This document shows, in pieces, positions 51,913 through 58,712 of a stretch of DNA of 64,000 nucleotides. Where the stretch lies: the NCBI GenBank assembly GCA_016873495.1, contig VGXC01000004.1, forward strand, positions 41,524-105,523, in the 5' to 3' direction. Origin of the DNA: Nitrospira sp. GTDB taxonomy: Bacteria; Nitrospirota; Nitrospiria; Nitrospirales; Nitrospiraceae. The notes beneath the pieces were generated by a model. The model was given only the letters and a program-made list of their open reading frames with translations. It was not told the origin of the DNA and did no database searches. Both the position numbers and the translations under genes were made by a program. The first letter of the stretch is position 1. Each line of letters starts with the position of its first letter.

Positions 51913-52128
51913 TTACCGGATCGTCGGTTCGAGTCTCCTGACGGCGATGCCGGCGGTCGCCCTCGGCCCGCGCGGCTCTTTCTTCAGCGCCACCACGGAA
52001 CCCCGATTGCGCAGGATCATCCGATCCAGCACCTCCCCGCAATTCAGGCATCGCCAGGCCGGCGCCTCCTCGAAAAAGTCTGGCAGCCATTCCTGCACCA
52101 TCAAGCCCCTGCACTTGCGACATTCCAT
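51913..52128 (-). CDS. Small zinc-ribbon protein
   Basis: A 71-residue protein with CRKC at residues 3-6 and CLNC at about 27-30 in a conventional ribbon spacing (MECRKCRGLMVQEWLPDFFEEAPAWRCLNCGEVLDRMI). The C-terminal part is basic (ALKKEPRGPRATAGIAVRRLEPTIR), so nucleic-acid binding is possible. GGAGGCGG lies before the ATG. It is upstream of the HTH/zinc-ribbon gene on the same strand. Function unknown. Confidence 0.65.
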   Translation of the reverse strand: MECRKCRGLMVQEWLPDFFEEAPAWRCLNCGEVLDRMILRNRGSVVALKKEPRGPRATAGIAVRRLEPTIR

Positions 52129-52253
52129 GATTCCGCCTCCTTTCCGTCCATGGCGAGATCCACTGTCTCTGGACGGAACGGTAGCACCGCAAGATGAGGA
52201 GACGATTAAGGGAGGATTAGAAGTGGCTAATGCGCACGAAGGGTCGCGAGGCG

Positions 52254-53162
52254 TCAGACCACTTTGGCCGTGGCCGGTGCGATGACCACCTGACTGTGCG
52301 CAATGTGGCTTTCCAGTTCGGCTTGCAAGGACGCAATGGTCTTCTGGACATCCGCCATGGTCTTGTTCCCGTCGAACTCCAGGAACAGCTCGATGTAGAT
52401 GGACTTTCCGGAGCGGCGGGAGCGTATGCCGTGGAAGGCCACATAGTCGTCGAAATGCCCGGCCAGCGTGCGCAGAATCACCAGTTGCAGGGATTCGTCG
52501 AGTGCACGGTCCAGAAGGTCGGCGGCGTTCTTGGACCAGACGTTGTAGATGGAGTAGGCCAGAAATCCGCAGACGACGAGCGAGGCGGCGGGGTCTATGT
52601 AGAGAGCCCAGGGTGCACCGTCGAAGGCCTGGTCAAGCGCCAACCCTCCGACCACGCAGCCATTGGCCATGGCTTTGTTCCGGAACAGATGCCATTGGGA
52701 TTCGAGAATCGGCGAGGTATCCGATCGCGCGATGCGCAGCTTCCTCCGCCAGAGGATCGTGTTCAGGCCCGTGGCATAGACCGCGACGAAAAATCCCAGC
52801 TCCACCCGGTGCGTATCCACTGGGTGGCGGAACCGTTCGATGGCTCCGGCCAGAGCGATGACCAGCGAAATGACCATCACGCCGGCGACCAACAAGCTCG
52901 AAAGGCTTTCCGCCTTCCCATACCCGTAGTCGTAGGCGCCCGCCTTGCCCTTCGCGATCCGACGCATGGTCTGCCAGGCAAAAAAGCAGGCGATCGTTTC
53001 CCCGATGTTGCGGAGCAGATCGGTGAAGATCGTGAGGGAATTGCTCAGAATTGCGGAGGTCAGCTTGAGCGTGAACGTCGAAAAGCTGGCCAGGAAGCCG
53101 TTCCGGACATAGCGTTCTTTGGTGCGGTATTCGCTCAGACCTGGGTCGGCCTTGGCTGCCAT
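52254..53162 (-). CDS. Cation diffusion facilitator (CDF) transporter
   Basis: A 302-residue membrane protein with about six hydrophobic segments in the first 210 residues, 'AILSNSLTIFTDLLRNIGETIACFFAWQTMRRIAKGKAGAYDYGYGKAESLSSLLVAG' as the family's metal-site helices and 'YGYGKAESLSSLLVAGVMVISLVIAL' with its conserved Gly-Tyr-Gly. The C-terminal cytoplasmic domain binds metal in related proteins ('HFDDYVAFHGIRSRRSGKSIYIELFLEFDGNKTMADV'). Exports zinc, iron or manganese. It is followed 104 bases later, on the same strand, by pafA? No: pafA lies upstream of it on this strand and could read into it. Confidence 0.82.
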   Translation of the reverse strand: MAAKADPGLSEYRTKERYVRNGFLASFSTFTLKLTSAILSNSLTIFTDLLRNIGETIACFFAWQTMRRIAKGKAGAYDYGYGKAESLSSLLVAGVMVISLVIALAGAIERFRHPVDTHRVELGFFVAVYATGLNTILWRRKLRIARSDTSPILESQWHLFRNKAMANGCVVGGLALDQAFDGAPWALYIDPAASLVVCGFLAYSIYNVWSKNAADLLDRALDESLQLVILRTLAGHFDDYVAFHGIRSRRSGKSIYIELFLEFDGNKTMADVQKTIASLQAELESHIAHSQVVIAPATAKVV

Positions 53163-53266
53163 CGCGTCCTCGTGGGCCCCACGCTACTGAGTCCCCGGAC
53201 CAGAGTCAAGAGAGAGGAGGGGCGGCCTATGGTAGAGGAGTGACGCGAACAGCAGTGCGGGCCCTG

Positions 53267-54760
53267 TCAGCTTCCAGCAAGGTGGCTGCGGATTTCCTGC
53301 ACATAGGTTCTGAAGGGGTCCGGCATCGGAAAAGGCGGGCGGCCGCGCACTTGAAAGATAGACCAGTTGATCACGTAGTCCGGGGAAAACCGCACCGGGC
53401 TCCGCGGGTCGTCTTCTCGCTCTTCCGGTTCCGGCACGCCGTGTTCCAGCAGATGCCGGACCAACTCGCCGCGGCCGAAGGCCCTCGTGTTCCGGGGCGG
53501 TTGCGTCTGGGCCAGTTCCACCGCTTTGTCGGTAATCACGCGCGGGACGTTGCCTTCCTCCAGCAGGCCGAAGTAGAGCCCCTTGTCCGGATGAAGATTG
53601 TGGTACTCCAAGTCCAGGCTTTTCAACCAGGGATCGTCCCACTCCACCTTCTCCGCCTCCCGGAACGAATCCAGAAGCCAGAGCTTGGAGGCCCAGTCCA
53701 CGCGGCCGACCAGCTTGCGGTAGTCGCTGCGCAAGTCCGTAAGGACCGCTTCCCATTGAGCCAACACCCAATCGGTTTCCTCGTCTTGTCCTCGGTACTG
53801 TTTGCGGGCTGCGTCGAGGAATTGCTCCTGAATGTCGATCGCCGAGATGGTTTTGCCCGAGCGTAGGGTCACCAGCCAGGAGAAGTCCTGATCCCGTGAA
53901 ATCTCTTTCAACGTCTCCACCGGGTCCTCAAAGTCGAAGCCGGTCGGCGCATGGCCCTCTTCGATCAGTTGCAACACGAGCCCGGTCGTCCCCAGTTTCA
54001 AGGCGGTCGCCGTTTCGGCCAGATTGGAATCGCCCAGCAACAGGTGGATGCGGCGGAATTGGTTCGGATCGGCGAGCGGTTCGTCGCGCGTGTTCACGAT
54101 GGCGCGGTTCTGCTGCACCCACTCGAAAAAATCGTTGACGATATGGTCGGCCCGTTGGGAAATCTGGAAGGGCAGCGACGGCCGGTCACCCGCGTTGCGC
54201 AGGCCGGGCCGGCGGATGAGCAGTTGCTCCACCGGAATCCAGCCGTCCGGCGTATCGGCGGAGCCGATCCGTCCGGCCCCGGTGAAGATCTGGCGGGTGA
54301 TCAGGAACGGCACCAGCAGGCCGAGGCCCCGGCGCGAAAAGGGAAACCGGCGGGTGACCAGGTAGTTTTCATGCGAGCCGAAGGTGGCATCCGTTTCGTG
54401 GTCGATGTTGTTCTTGATCAGCGAGACCTGGTCGCCGAGCCCCATGGCTTCGATGGCCTGCTGGATGAGTTGATCGCCGGCCCGGTCGGAGGCGACGAGA
54501 TCGGCCAGGGATGCGCATTCCGGGGAGGCATATTCCAGATGCCCCATGTCCAGATAGATGCGGCCGGCGTTGGTGAGGAACCCCCCGTTGCCAGGCGGTT
54601 CGTCATGCCCGCGGTGATGCAGGTCCAGAATCCCGCGCTGCTGTTTGTGGAACAGGTGATCGCGAATTTGATGGGCGACCCAGGAGGGGGAATGGTCGGG
54701 CCGGTCTTTGTTGATCAGGAGCCCATACTCGGTTTCGAGTCCAAAAATGCGATTGAGCAT
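53267..54760 (-). CDS. pafA: Pup/UBact--protein ligase PafA
   Basis: A 497-residue carboxylate-amine ligase that attaches the UBact C-terminal Glu to substrate lysines using ATP. It starts MLNRIFGLETEYGLLI, the GLETEYG motif with the catalytic Glu, and the Asp nucleophile region is 'AGRIYLDMGHLEYASPEC' (Asp71). 'NNIDHETDATFGSHENYLVTRR' and 'INTRDEPLADPNQFRRIHLLLGDSNLAETATALKLGTTGLVLQLIEEG' are shared with PafA/Dop. It lacks the Dop loop insertion seen in Dop, so PafA is the right call. It lies 15 bases after prcA in the leftward operon. Confidence 0.92.
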   Translation of the reverse strand: MLNRIFGLETEYGLLINKDRPDHSPSWVAHQIRDHLFHKQQRGILDLHHRGHDEPPGNGGFLTNAGRIYLDMGHLEYASPECASLADLVASDRAGDQLIQQAIEAMGLGDQVSLIKNNIDHETDATFGSHENYLVTRRFPFSRRGLGLLVPFLITRQIFTGAGRIGSADTPDGWIPVEQLLIRRPGLRNAGDRPSLPFQISQRADHIVNDFFEWVQQNRAIVNTRDEPLADPNQFRRIHLLLGDSNLAETATALKLGTTGLVLQLIEEGHAPTGFDFEDPVETLKEISRDQDFSWLVTLRSGKTISAIDIQEQFLDAARKQYRGQDEETDWVLAQWEAVLTDLRSDYRKLVGRVDWASKLWLLDSFREAEKVEWDDPWLKSLDLEYHNLHPDKGLYFGLLEEGNVPRVITDKAVELAQTQPPRNTRAFGRGELVRHLLEHGVPEPEEREDDPRSPVRFSPDYVINWSIFQVRGRPPFPMPDPFRTYVQEIRSHLAGS

Positions 54761-54775
54761 GGGACGGCTCCGGTG

Positions 54776-55591
54776 TCAGGTGGAGGCTGGCGCGGACTTC
54801 GGGACCAGGGATGCCAGTTCCTCTCTCGTGAGCACCCGATATTTCGACGAGCCGGGAGCTTGTCGTTCCAGGACGGCGCCTTCGAGGGTCTTGTCGGCGA
54901 GCGTTTCCCGCAAGTGCGCCAGCAGCGCCGCGTCCTCCGGCTCCTTCGCGACAGGGGTGTTGGACTCTTTCTCGTCCTTACGATCGGTCTCCGTTTCAGC
55001 CGCTTGCGCCAGGGAGCCAACGGCCCAGGCCTTGGCCGCCAGAGCCAGCGCTGCGTCTAACGACAGGGTCGGCGCATGTCCGGCCTGCTTCAGGTAGCCG
55101 ACCATGCGCGCCTCGATGGTTTTGGTGGCGGCCAGCACGGCGCAGCCGGAGGTCTCTTCGAACGTCCCGTCGTAGTCGATGGTCAGAAACGTATCTTTGC
55201 CCGGTTTCAGACTCAATTCCGCCAGGAGGATTTTGACGATGAAGGGCGCCTTGAAAATCTCCTCAAAGGCCTGCTTGATGATCGGCGCCAACCCGAGTTT
55301 CATCATCCTCGCGCCGGTCACGTCCGAAGGCGAGCGGTTGAAGCCCTCCAGATGGGCCATTTCGAGCAAGCTGAAGCGGAGCTTTTCCAGATCGGCCGGG
55401 TGGCCGATGCCGCCCAGTCCGATCCGGTCGTAGATCTCGTAGAGTTTGGGCGTGCCGCGGCTGACCGTCAGGAGCAAGGCGCCGTCCGCATAGGACAAGG
55501 CGACAACCGGGCTCCCCTGCTTGAGCTGTTCGTCGAGATACTGACGGCGGTTGCCGATGGCTTCGACCCACCGATAGGGTTCCTCATACAT
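54776..55591 (-). CDS. prcA: 20S proteasome alpha subunit
   Basis: A 271-residue proteasome alpha subunit. The N-terminus (MYEEPYRWVEAIGNRRQYLDEQLKQGSPVVALSYADGALLLTV) forms the gate and first strands; 'LYEIYDRIGLGGIGHPADLEKLRFSLLEMAHLEGFNRSPSDVTGARM' is the characteristic alpha-type block. It makes no catalytic Thr. It carries a longer C-terminal tail than M. tuberculosis PrcA: after residue 190 or so it is charged and Ala/Glu-rich (ETETDRKDEKESNTPVAKEPEDAALLAHLRETLADKTL), perhaps a docking extension. It lies downstream of prcB, separated by a family A element. Confidence 0.88.
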   Translation of the reverse strand: MYEEPYRWVEAIGNRRQYLDEQLKQGSPVVALSYADGALLLTVSRGTPKLYEIYDRIGLGGIGHPADLEKLRFSLLEMAHLEGFNRSPSDVTGARMMKLGLAPIIKQAFEEIFKAPFIVKILLAELSLKPGKDTFLTIDYDGTFEETSGCAVLAATKTIEARMVGYLKQAGHAPTLSLDAALALAAKAWAVGSLAQAAETETDRKDEKESNTPVAKEPEDAALLAHLRETLADKTLEGAVLERQAPGSSKYRVLTREELASLVPKSAPAST

Positions 55592-55608
55592 GGCATGTCA
55601 CCTTTCGC

Positions 55609-55724
55609 AGGATATTCAAAACAACCCCAAGAGGCGTTCTCGCGCTGTGGCCGCGCCCGAGGAAGAGGCGCGTCTCGGCGCGCCTGGGGCGGGCGGGTGA
55701 GAAGATGGGCATTTTGAACATCCT
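55609..55724. repeat. MITE-like element (family A, copy 4) in the prcB-prcA spacer
   Basis: Ends AGGATATTCAAAA on the left (55609-) and TTTTGAACATCCT on the right (55712-55724), inverted with 12 of 13 bases matching. The body, GGGCGGGCGGGTGAGAA, is shared with the copy at 62924. It fills almost the entire space between prcB and prcA, and its right end touches the prcB stop. Confidence 0.8.
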
Positions 55725-56509
55725 TAGCCTTTTCGTGTAACGCGTGATTCAAAGAGAGATTTCAATGTCGTGTCCGGGACGGTTTGCAAGCCGCGTTCGG
55801 TGATGAGTTTCACGACCGGATAGAGGTTCGCCTCGTGGTTGACTCCGCCGGTAGCCGAATCGAACTCGGCGGCGCAGGTGAGGAGGCGCAGGGCCTGGAT
55901 GGTCGCCTCTTCCTCGGACAGCACCGCCAGGGGTTGCCCGCCCCAGGTGTTCACGTAGTGCAGGATGCCGCGGATGGTCGGCGATCCGGATCCGGATACG
56001 GCATATTCCACCCCTTCGAACTCGGCCCCTAGAATGTCGTAGAAGTAAATCTTGGCCGAACCCTGCTCGAAGTCGTAGCCGGCGAAGATGGGCGCGACCG
56101 CGCCTGTGCCGGCCAGGGCCGCCGCCACGTTGTCCTTCAGGAGCTTTGAGACGGCCCGCAACTTGCCCTCAAAACTGAGGTCCTGGAGCTGCGTGCGGCG
56201 GTAGTATTTGAAGGAATGTTCCAGCACCCGCACCATCTCGTAAGCGGTGGCGGGGACGCCGGCGATCGCCATCACGCTGTGGCGGTCCAGTTCCAGGACT
56301 TTGTCCGTCCGGTCGTACATGACCATGTTGCCGGCCGTAGCCCGCCGGTCGCCGGCCACCAGGACTCCGTCCCGGTATTTCATGGCCAGGATTGTCGTGC
56401 CGCGCGTGATCTCGATCTCCGTTCCCGCCGGGACCGAGGTGCCGATCTGGTAGCCCTGCTCCTTCAGGAGCTGTAAAAAATCGCCCTGCATGCCCATTGT
56501 TGTCTCCAT
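55724..56509 (-). CDS. prcB: 20S proteasome beta subunit
   Basis: A 261-residue precursor of the catalytic subunit. The propeptide ends at TRG before Thr38: 'EIEITRG|TTILAMKYRDGVLVAGDRRATAGNMVMYDRTDK'. Thr38 becomes Thr1, and Asp17 and Lys33 of the mature numbering are in place (VAGDRR and YDRTDK), so the active site is complete. The 37-residue propeptide is shorter than in M. tuberculosis. The start is METTMGMQ at 56509; ten upstream in-frame codons are rejected, and Met5/Met7 are alternatives. It assembles with PrcA into the 28-subunit core. Confidence 0.92.
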   Translation of the reverse strand: METTMGMQGDFLQLLKEQGYQIGTSVPAGTEIEITRGTTILAMKYRDGVLVAGDRRATAGNMVMYDRTDKVLELDRHSVMAIAGVPATAYEMVRVLEHSFKYYRRTQLQDLSFEGKLRAVSKLLKDNVAAALAGTGAVAPIFAGYDFEQGSAKIYFYDILGAEFEGVEYAVSGSGSPTIRGILHYVNTWGGQPLAVLSEEEATIQALRLLTCAAEFDSATGGVNHEANLYPVVKLITERGLQTVPDTTLKSLFESRVTRKG

Positions 56510-56542
56510 AAACCGCTCATCCTGAGCCTTTCGCCACACCGG

Positions 56543-56625
56543 CCGTTCGTCCTGAGCCCGTCGAAGGACGGTTCTCGATGGAAACAGCCGATCGTCTCAG
56601 GGCAGGCTTGTCGAAGGCTGAACGG
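56543..56625. repeat. Dispersed palindromic repeat, left arm (family C)
   Basis: Contains CCGTTCGTCCTGAGCCCGTC directly followed by GAAGG (56543-56567), then a second degenerate copy in opposite arrangement (56596-56625). It is the inverted counterpart of the copy at 56932-56956. The GIY-YIG gene's 3' end and stop fall in it. Confidence 0.75.
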
Positions 56626-56911
56626 GTTGCCTTGATCGTGTACGAGCCAAACGAGATACCTCTGCCCAGTCTCCCCGCATCATCGCCTCTTTTTTCTTAC
56701 GACTCCAACCTTTTATCTGAGGCTCACAAGCCAAGGCCTGTTCGCGCGTGTGAAATTCCTCGGAATAGATCAGATTTACCGGAAGGCGGGTTGCTGTATA
56801 TCCACTCAATTGACCTGATCGGTGTTCCGTAATGCGCTTCTCAAGGTCATCAGTATGTCCCGTATAGTAAGAGCCATCTGCACATTGAAGGATATACACC
56901 CCAAATCCCAT
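56597..56911 (-). CDS. GIY-YIG-family nuclease, inserted in the proteasome operon
   Basis: A 104-residue single-domain protein of the UvrC-N/YhbQ-type: 'GFGVYILQCADGSYYTGHTDDLEKRITEHRSGQLSGYTATRLPVNLIYSEEFHTREQALACEPQIKGWSRKKKEAMM'. GIY (here GVY) and YIG-like (YTG) motifs, the Arg in KRITEH and the catalytic-site Glu in SEEF are present. The start at 56911 lies before GVYILQC. The gene is bracketed by inverted copies of a 25-base repeat (56543 and 56932). It has no known role in proteasome function and is probably a passenger. Confidence 0.82.
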   Translation of the reverse strand: MGFGVYILQCADGSYYTGHTDDLEKRITEHRSGQLSGYTATRLPVNLIYSEEFHTREQALACEPQIKGWSRKKKEAMMRGDWAEVSRLARTRSRQPVQPSTSLP

Positions 56912-56931
56912 AATCCGTCCTTCACAGGCTC

Positions 56932-56956
56932 CCTTCGACAAGCTCAGGGCGAACGG
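56932..56956. repeat. Dispersed palindromic repeat, right arm (family C)
   Basis: A copy that reads CCTTCGACAAGCTCAGGGCG and then AACGG, the inverse of the repeat at 56543. It is identical over its core to the copy in the malic enzyme-acetolactate synthase spacer (15432-15455). It marks the right edge of the GIY-YIG insertion, 12 bases before the UBact stop. Confidence 0.8.
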
Positions 56957-56968
56957 AAGAATCGAGCT

Positions 56969-57163
56969 TCACTCTCCTGTCCGTTGCCGGTACCGCTCGG
57001 CCTGTTTCGGGTCCACCTTGCGCATCCGTTTCATCAAGTTGTCCTTGTCCGGCGACCCGGTCTCGGGTCGTTTTGGGCCGCGGCCCTCTTCGCCTGGGCT
57101 GGTCGGTTTGGGCATCGGATCGAACGGCCGTTCACGCCGGTCCAGATCTATTCTTTCGTTCAT
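56969..57163 (-). CDS. ubact: Ubiquitin-like protein UBact (Pup type)
   Basis: A 64-residue disordered, Pro/Arg/Glu-rich protein: MNERIDLDRRERPFDPMPKP, then a run to RYRQRTGE. The ending R-Y-R-Q-R-T-G-E with a C-terminal Glu is the UBact signature; in Mycobacterium the tag ends GGQ and needs deamidation by Dop, whereas here Glu is ready for ligation. The C-terminal half (NLMKRMRKVDPKQAERYRQRTGE) is the helix that binds the ARC coiled coils. Its ATG overlaps the Dop stop by four bases, so it is translated with Dop. Upstream in-frame extension is rejected as shadow. Confidence 0.9.
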   Translation of the reverse strand: MNERIDLDRRERPFDPMPKPTSPGEEGRGPKRPETGSPDKDNLMKRMRKVDPKQAERYRQRTGE

Positions 57164-58710
57164 GGTTGCCGATCCTTTCTTCCATTCCACTCCGTCAAGG
57201 CTTCGGACGGAGACGCGGCCTTGGCCAGAATCTGCCCCAGCTCCTGCACTCGACCCGGTTCGAACAGGTCGCCCATATCGAGTGTGTGCGGTTTCAACAG
57301 ACCCTTGAATCGCACCTGTTCCCACTGCACCGACTTGATCTGCTCCGGGAACCGCCGGATGCAGAGGCCCCTGATCCCGCCGCGGGTATCCGCCGGCCCT
57401 TCACGCAGAGCTTGCTCGATTTCCGCCTCGGTTGCAAGCCGCCTTGTCTTGCCTTCGGCCTCCAACCCGAGAAAGAGGCCCCGCGCTTGATTCACATTAT
57501 GATATTCCAGGTCCAGGCTGGCCAGCCAGGGGTCGTCCCAGCTCAGATGTTCGGCCTCCATGAACGTGTCCAGGAGCCAGAGCTTGGTGACCCAGTCCAG
57601 CAGGCCGACGAGCTGACTGCGATCTTCTTGCAAGAGTCGCAGGGTCTCGCCCCATTCGCGGATCACCCAGTCGGTTTCCTCGTCCGAGCCGGAGAGGTGT
57701 TGCTGCGCCGCCTGTTGGTAGAGGCTTTGAATCTCCAACCCGGAAATCGTGCCGCTGTCCTTCCGGCGTACCAGCACTTTCAGATCCGGGTCGTGCGAGA
57801 GGGCCTTGATGGCGTTCACCGGCTCGTCGAGCTGTATCGCCGGGGCTCGGCCAATCGCGATCAGGTCCAGGACAAGTCGAGTCGTGCCCACCTTTAAGGC
57901 CGTCGCGTACTCGCACATGTTCGCGTCTCCGACGATGAGGTGGAGCCGCCGGAAGCGTGTCCGGTCCGCGTGGGGCTCGTCGCGCGTGTTCAGGATCGGC
58001 CGGTTGTGCATCGTGTCCACACTCAACTCGGTTTCCATGAAGTCCGCGCGCTGGGAGAGTTGATAGCGTCCCGGTTGGAATCCGCTCTCCTGCGCTTCGA
58101 TCCCCACCTTGCCTGCGCCGGCGATGACCTGGCGGCTGACGAGAAACGGCAGGAGGCCCTGGACGAGCGCCGGAAACGGGACGGACCGAGCCAGCAGATA
58201 GTTGTCGTGGCAGCCATAGCTATGGCCGTGGAAGTCGGTGTTGTTCTTGTACAGTTGCACGTGCGGGCCGCCCAGGGCCTGGTTGCGCCGGTCTGCCGCC
58301 CGCTGCACGATCCGCTCGCCGGCCCGATCGTGGGCGATCAGATCGCGCAGGGTCCGGCATTCGGGCGTGGAATATTCGGGATGGGTATGGTCGTTGTAGA
58401 ACCGAGCGCCGTTCGGCAAAACCAGGTCGCTCTTCATCTCATAGAAGGAAAAGGGCCGATGGGCGTCCTGCTTGGCGAAGTCGTCCTCTTCCTTGTCCTG
58501 CTGGAGTCCGGAAACGCGGAAGCCTCGGGCATCTTCATGGGGGTCTTCGCCCTGATAGTCCCAGGTCCGCTCGAAGGCATCGGTCCCTTCGACGCGGCTC
58601 AGGACAGGCAGGTAGGCCCGCACCAGGTCCATGGACTCCACGACCGGGTCCACCTGGTCTAAATCTTCGCGCGCGATCCCGTACTCGGTTTCGAGGCCGA
58701 ACAAGCGCAT
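57160..58710 (-). CDS. dop: Depupylase/deamidase-like Dop
   Basis: A 516-residue PafA/Dop-family enzyme starting MRLFGLETEYGIARED. It has a roughly 45-residue insertion (51-95) before the nucleophile region, beginning DYQGEDPHEDARGF, which is the Dop loop that separates Dop from PafA. Asp107 in 'ARFYNDHTHPEYSTPEC' is the nucleophile equivalent. 'NNTDFHGHSYGCHDNYLLAR' and 'INTRDEPHADRTRFRRLHLIVGDANMCEYATALKVGTTRLVLDL' are conserved. It should release UBact from proteins; deamidation is not needed for a Glu-ended tag. Two bases separate it from the ARC stop. Confidence 0.9.
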   Translation of the reverse strand: MRLFGLETEYGIAREDLDQVDPVVESMDLVRAYLPVLSRVEGTDAFERTWDYQGEDPHEDARGFRVSGLQQDKEEDDFAKQDAHRPFSFYEMKSDLVLPNGARFYNDHTHPEYSTPECRTLRDLIAHDRAGERIVQRAADRRNQALGGPHVQLYKNNTDFHGHSYGCHDNYLLARSVPFPALVQGLLPFLVSRQVIAGAGKVGIEAQESGFQPGRYQLSQRADFMETELSVDTMHNRPILNTRDEPHADRTRFRRLHLIVGDANMCEYATALKVGTTRLVLDLIAIGRAPAIQLDEPVNAIKALSHDPDLKVLVRRKDSGTISGLEIQSLYQQAAQQHLSGSDEETDWVIREWGETLRLLQEDRSQLVGLLDWVTKLWLLDTFMEAEHLSWDDPWLASLDLEYHNVNQARGLFLGLEAEGKTRRLATEAEIEQALREGPADTRGGIRGLCIRRFPEQIKSVQWEQVRFKGLLKPHTLDMGDLFEPGRVQELGQILAKAASPSEALTEWNGRKDRQP

Positions 58711-58712
58711 GG

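Noticed and set aside
51922..51945. A T-arm-like sequence (GGTTCGAGTCTCC)
   Set aside because: It lies in the 3' part of a zinc-ribbon gene and no acceptor, D or anticodon arm can be drawn around it.
50557..52197. A 546-codon open frame on the plus strand
   Set aside because: It runs antisense through the dehydratase and the two zinc-ribbon genes, and its composition is that of a shadow in GC-rich DNA.
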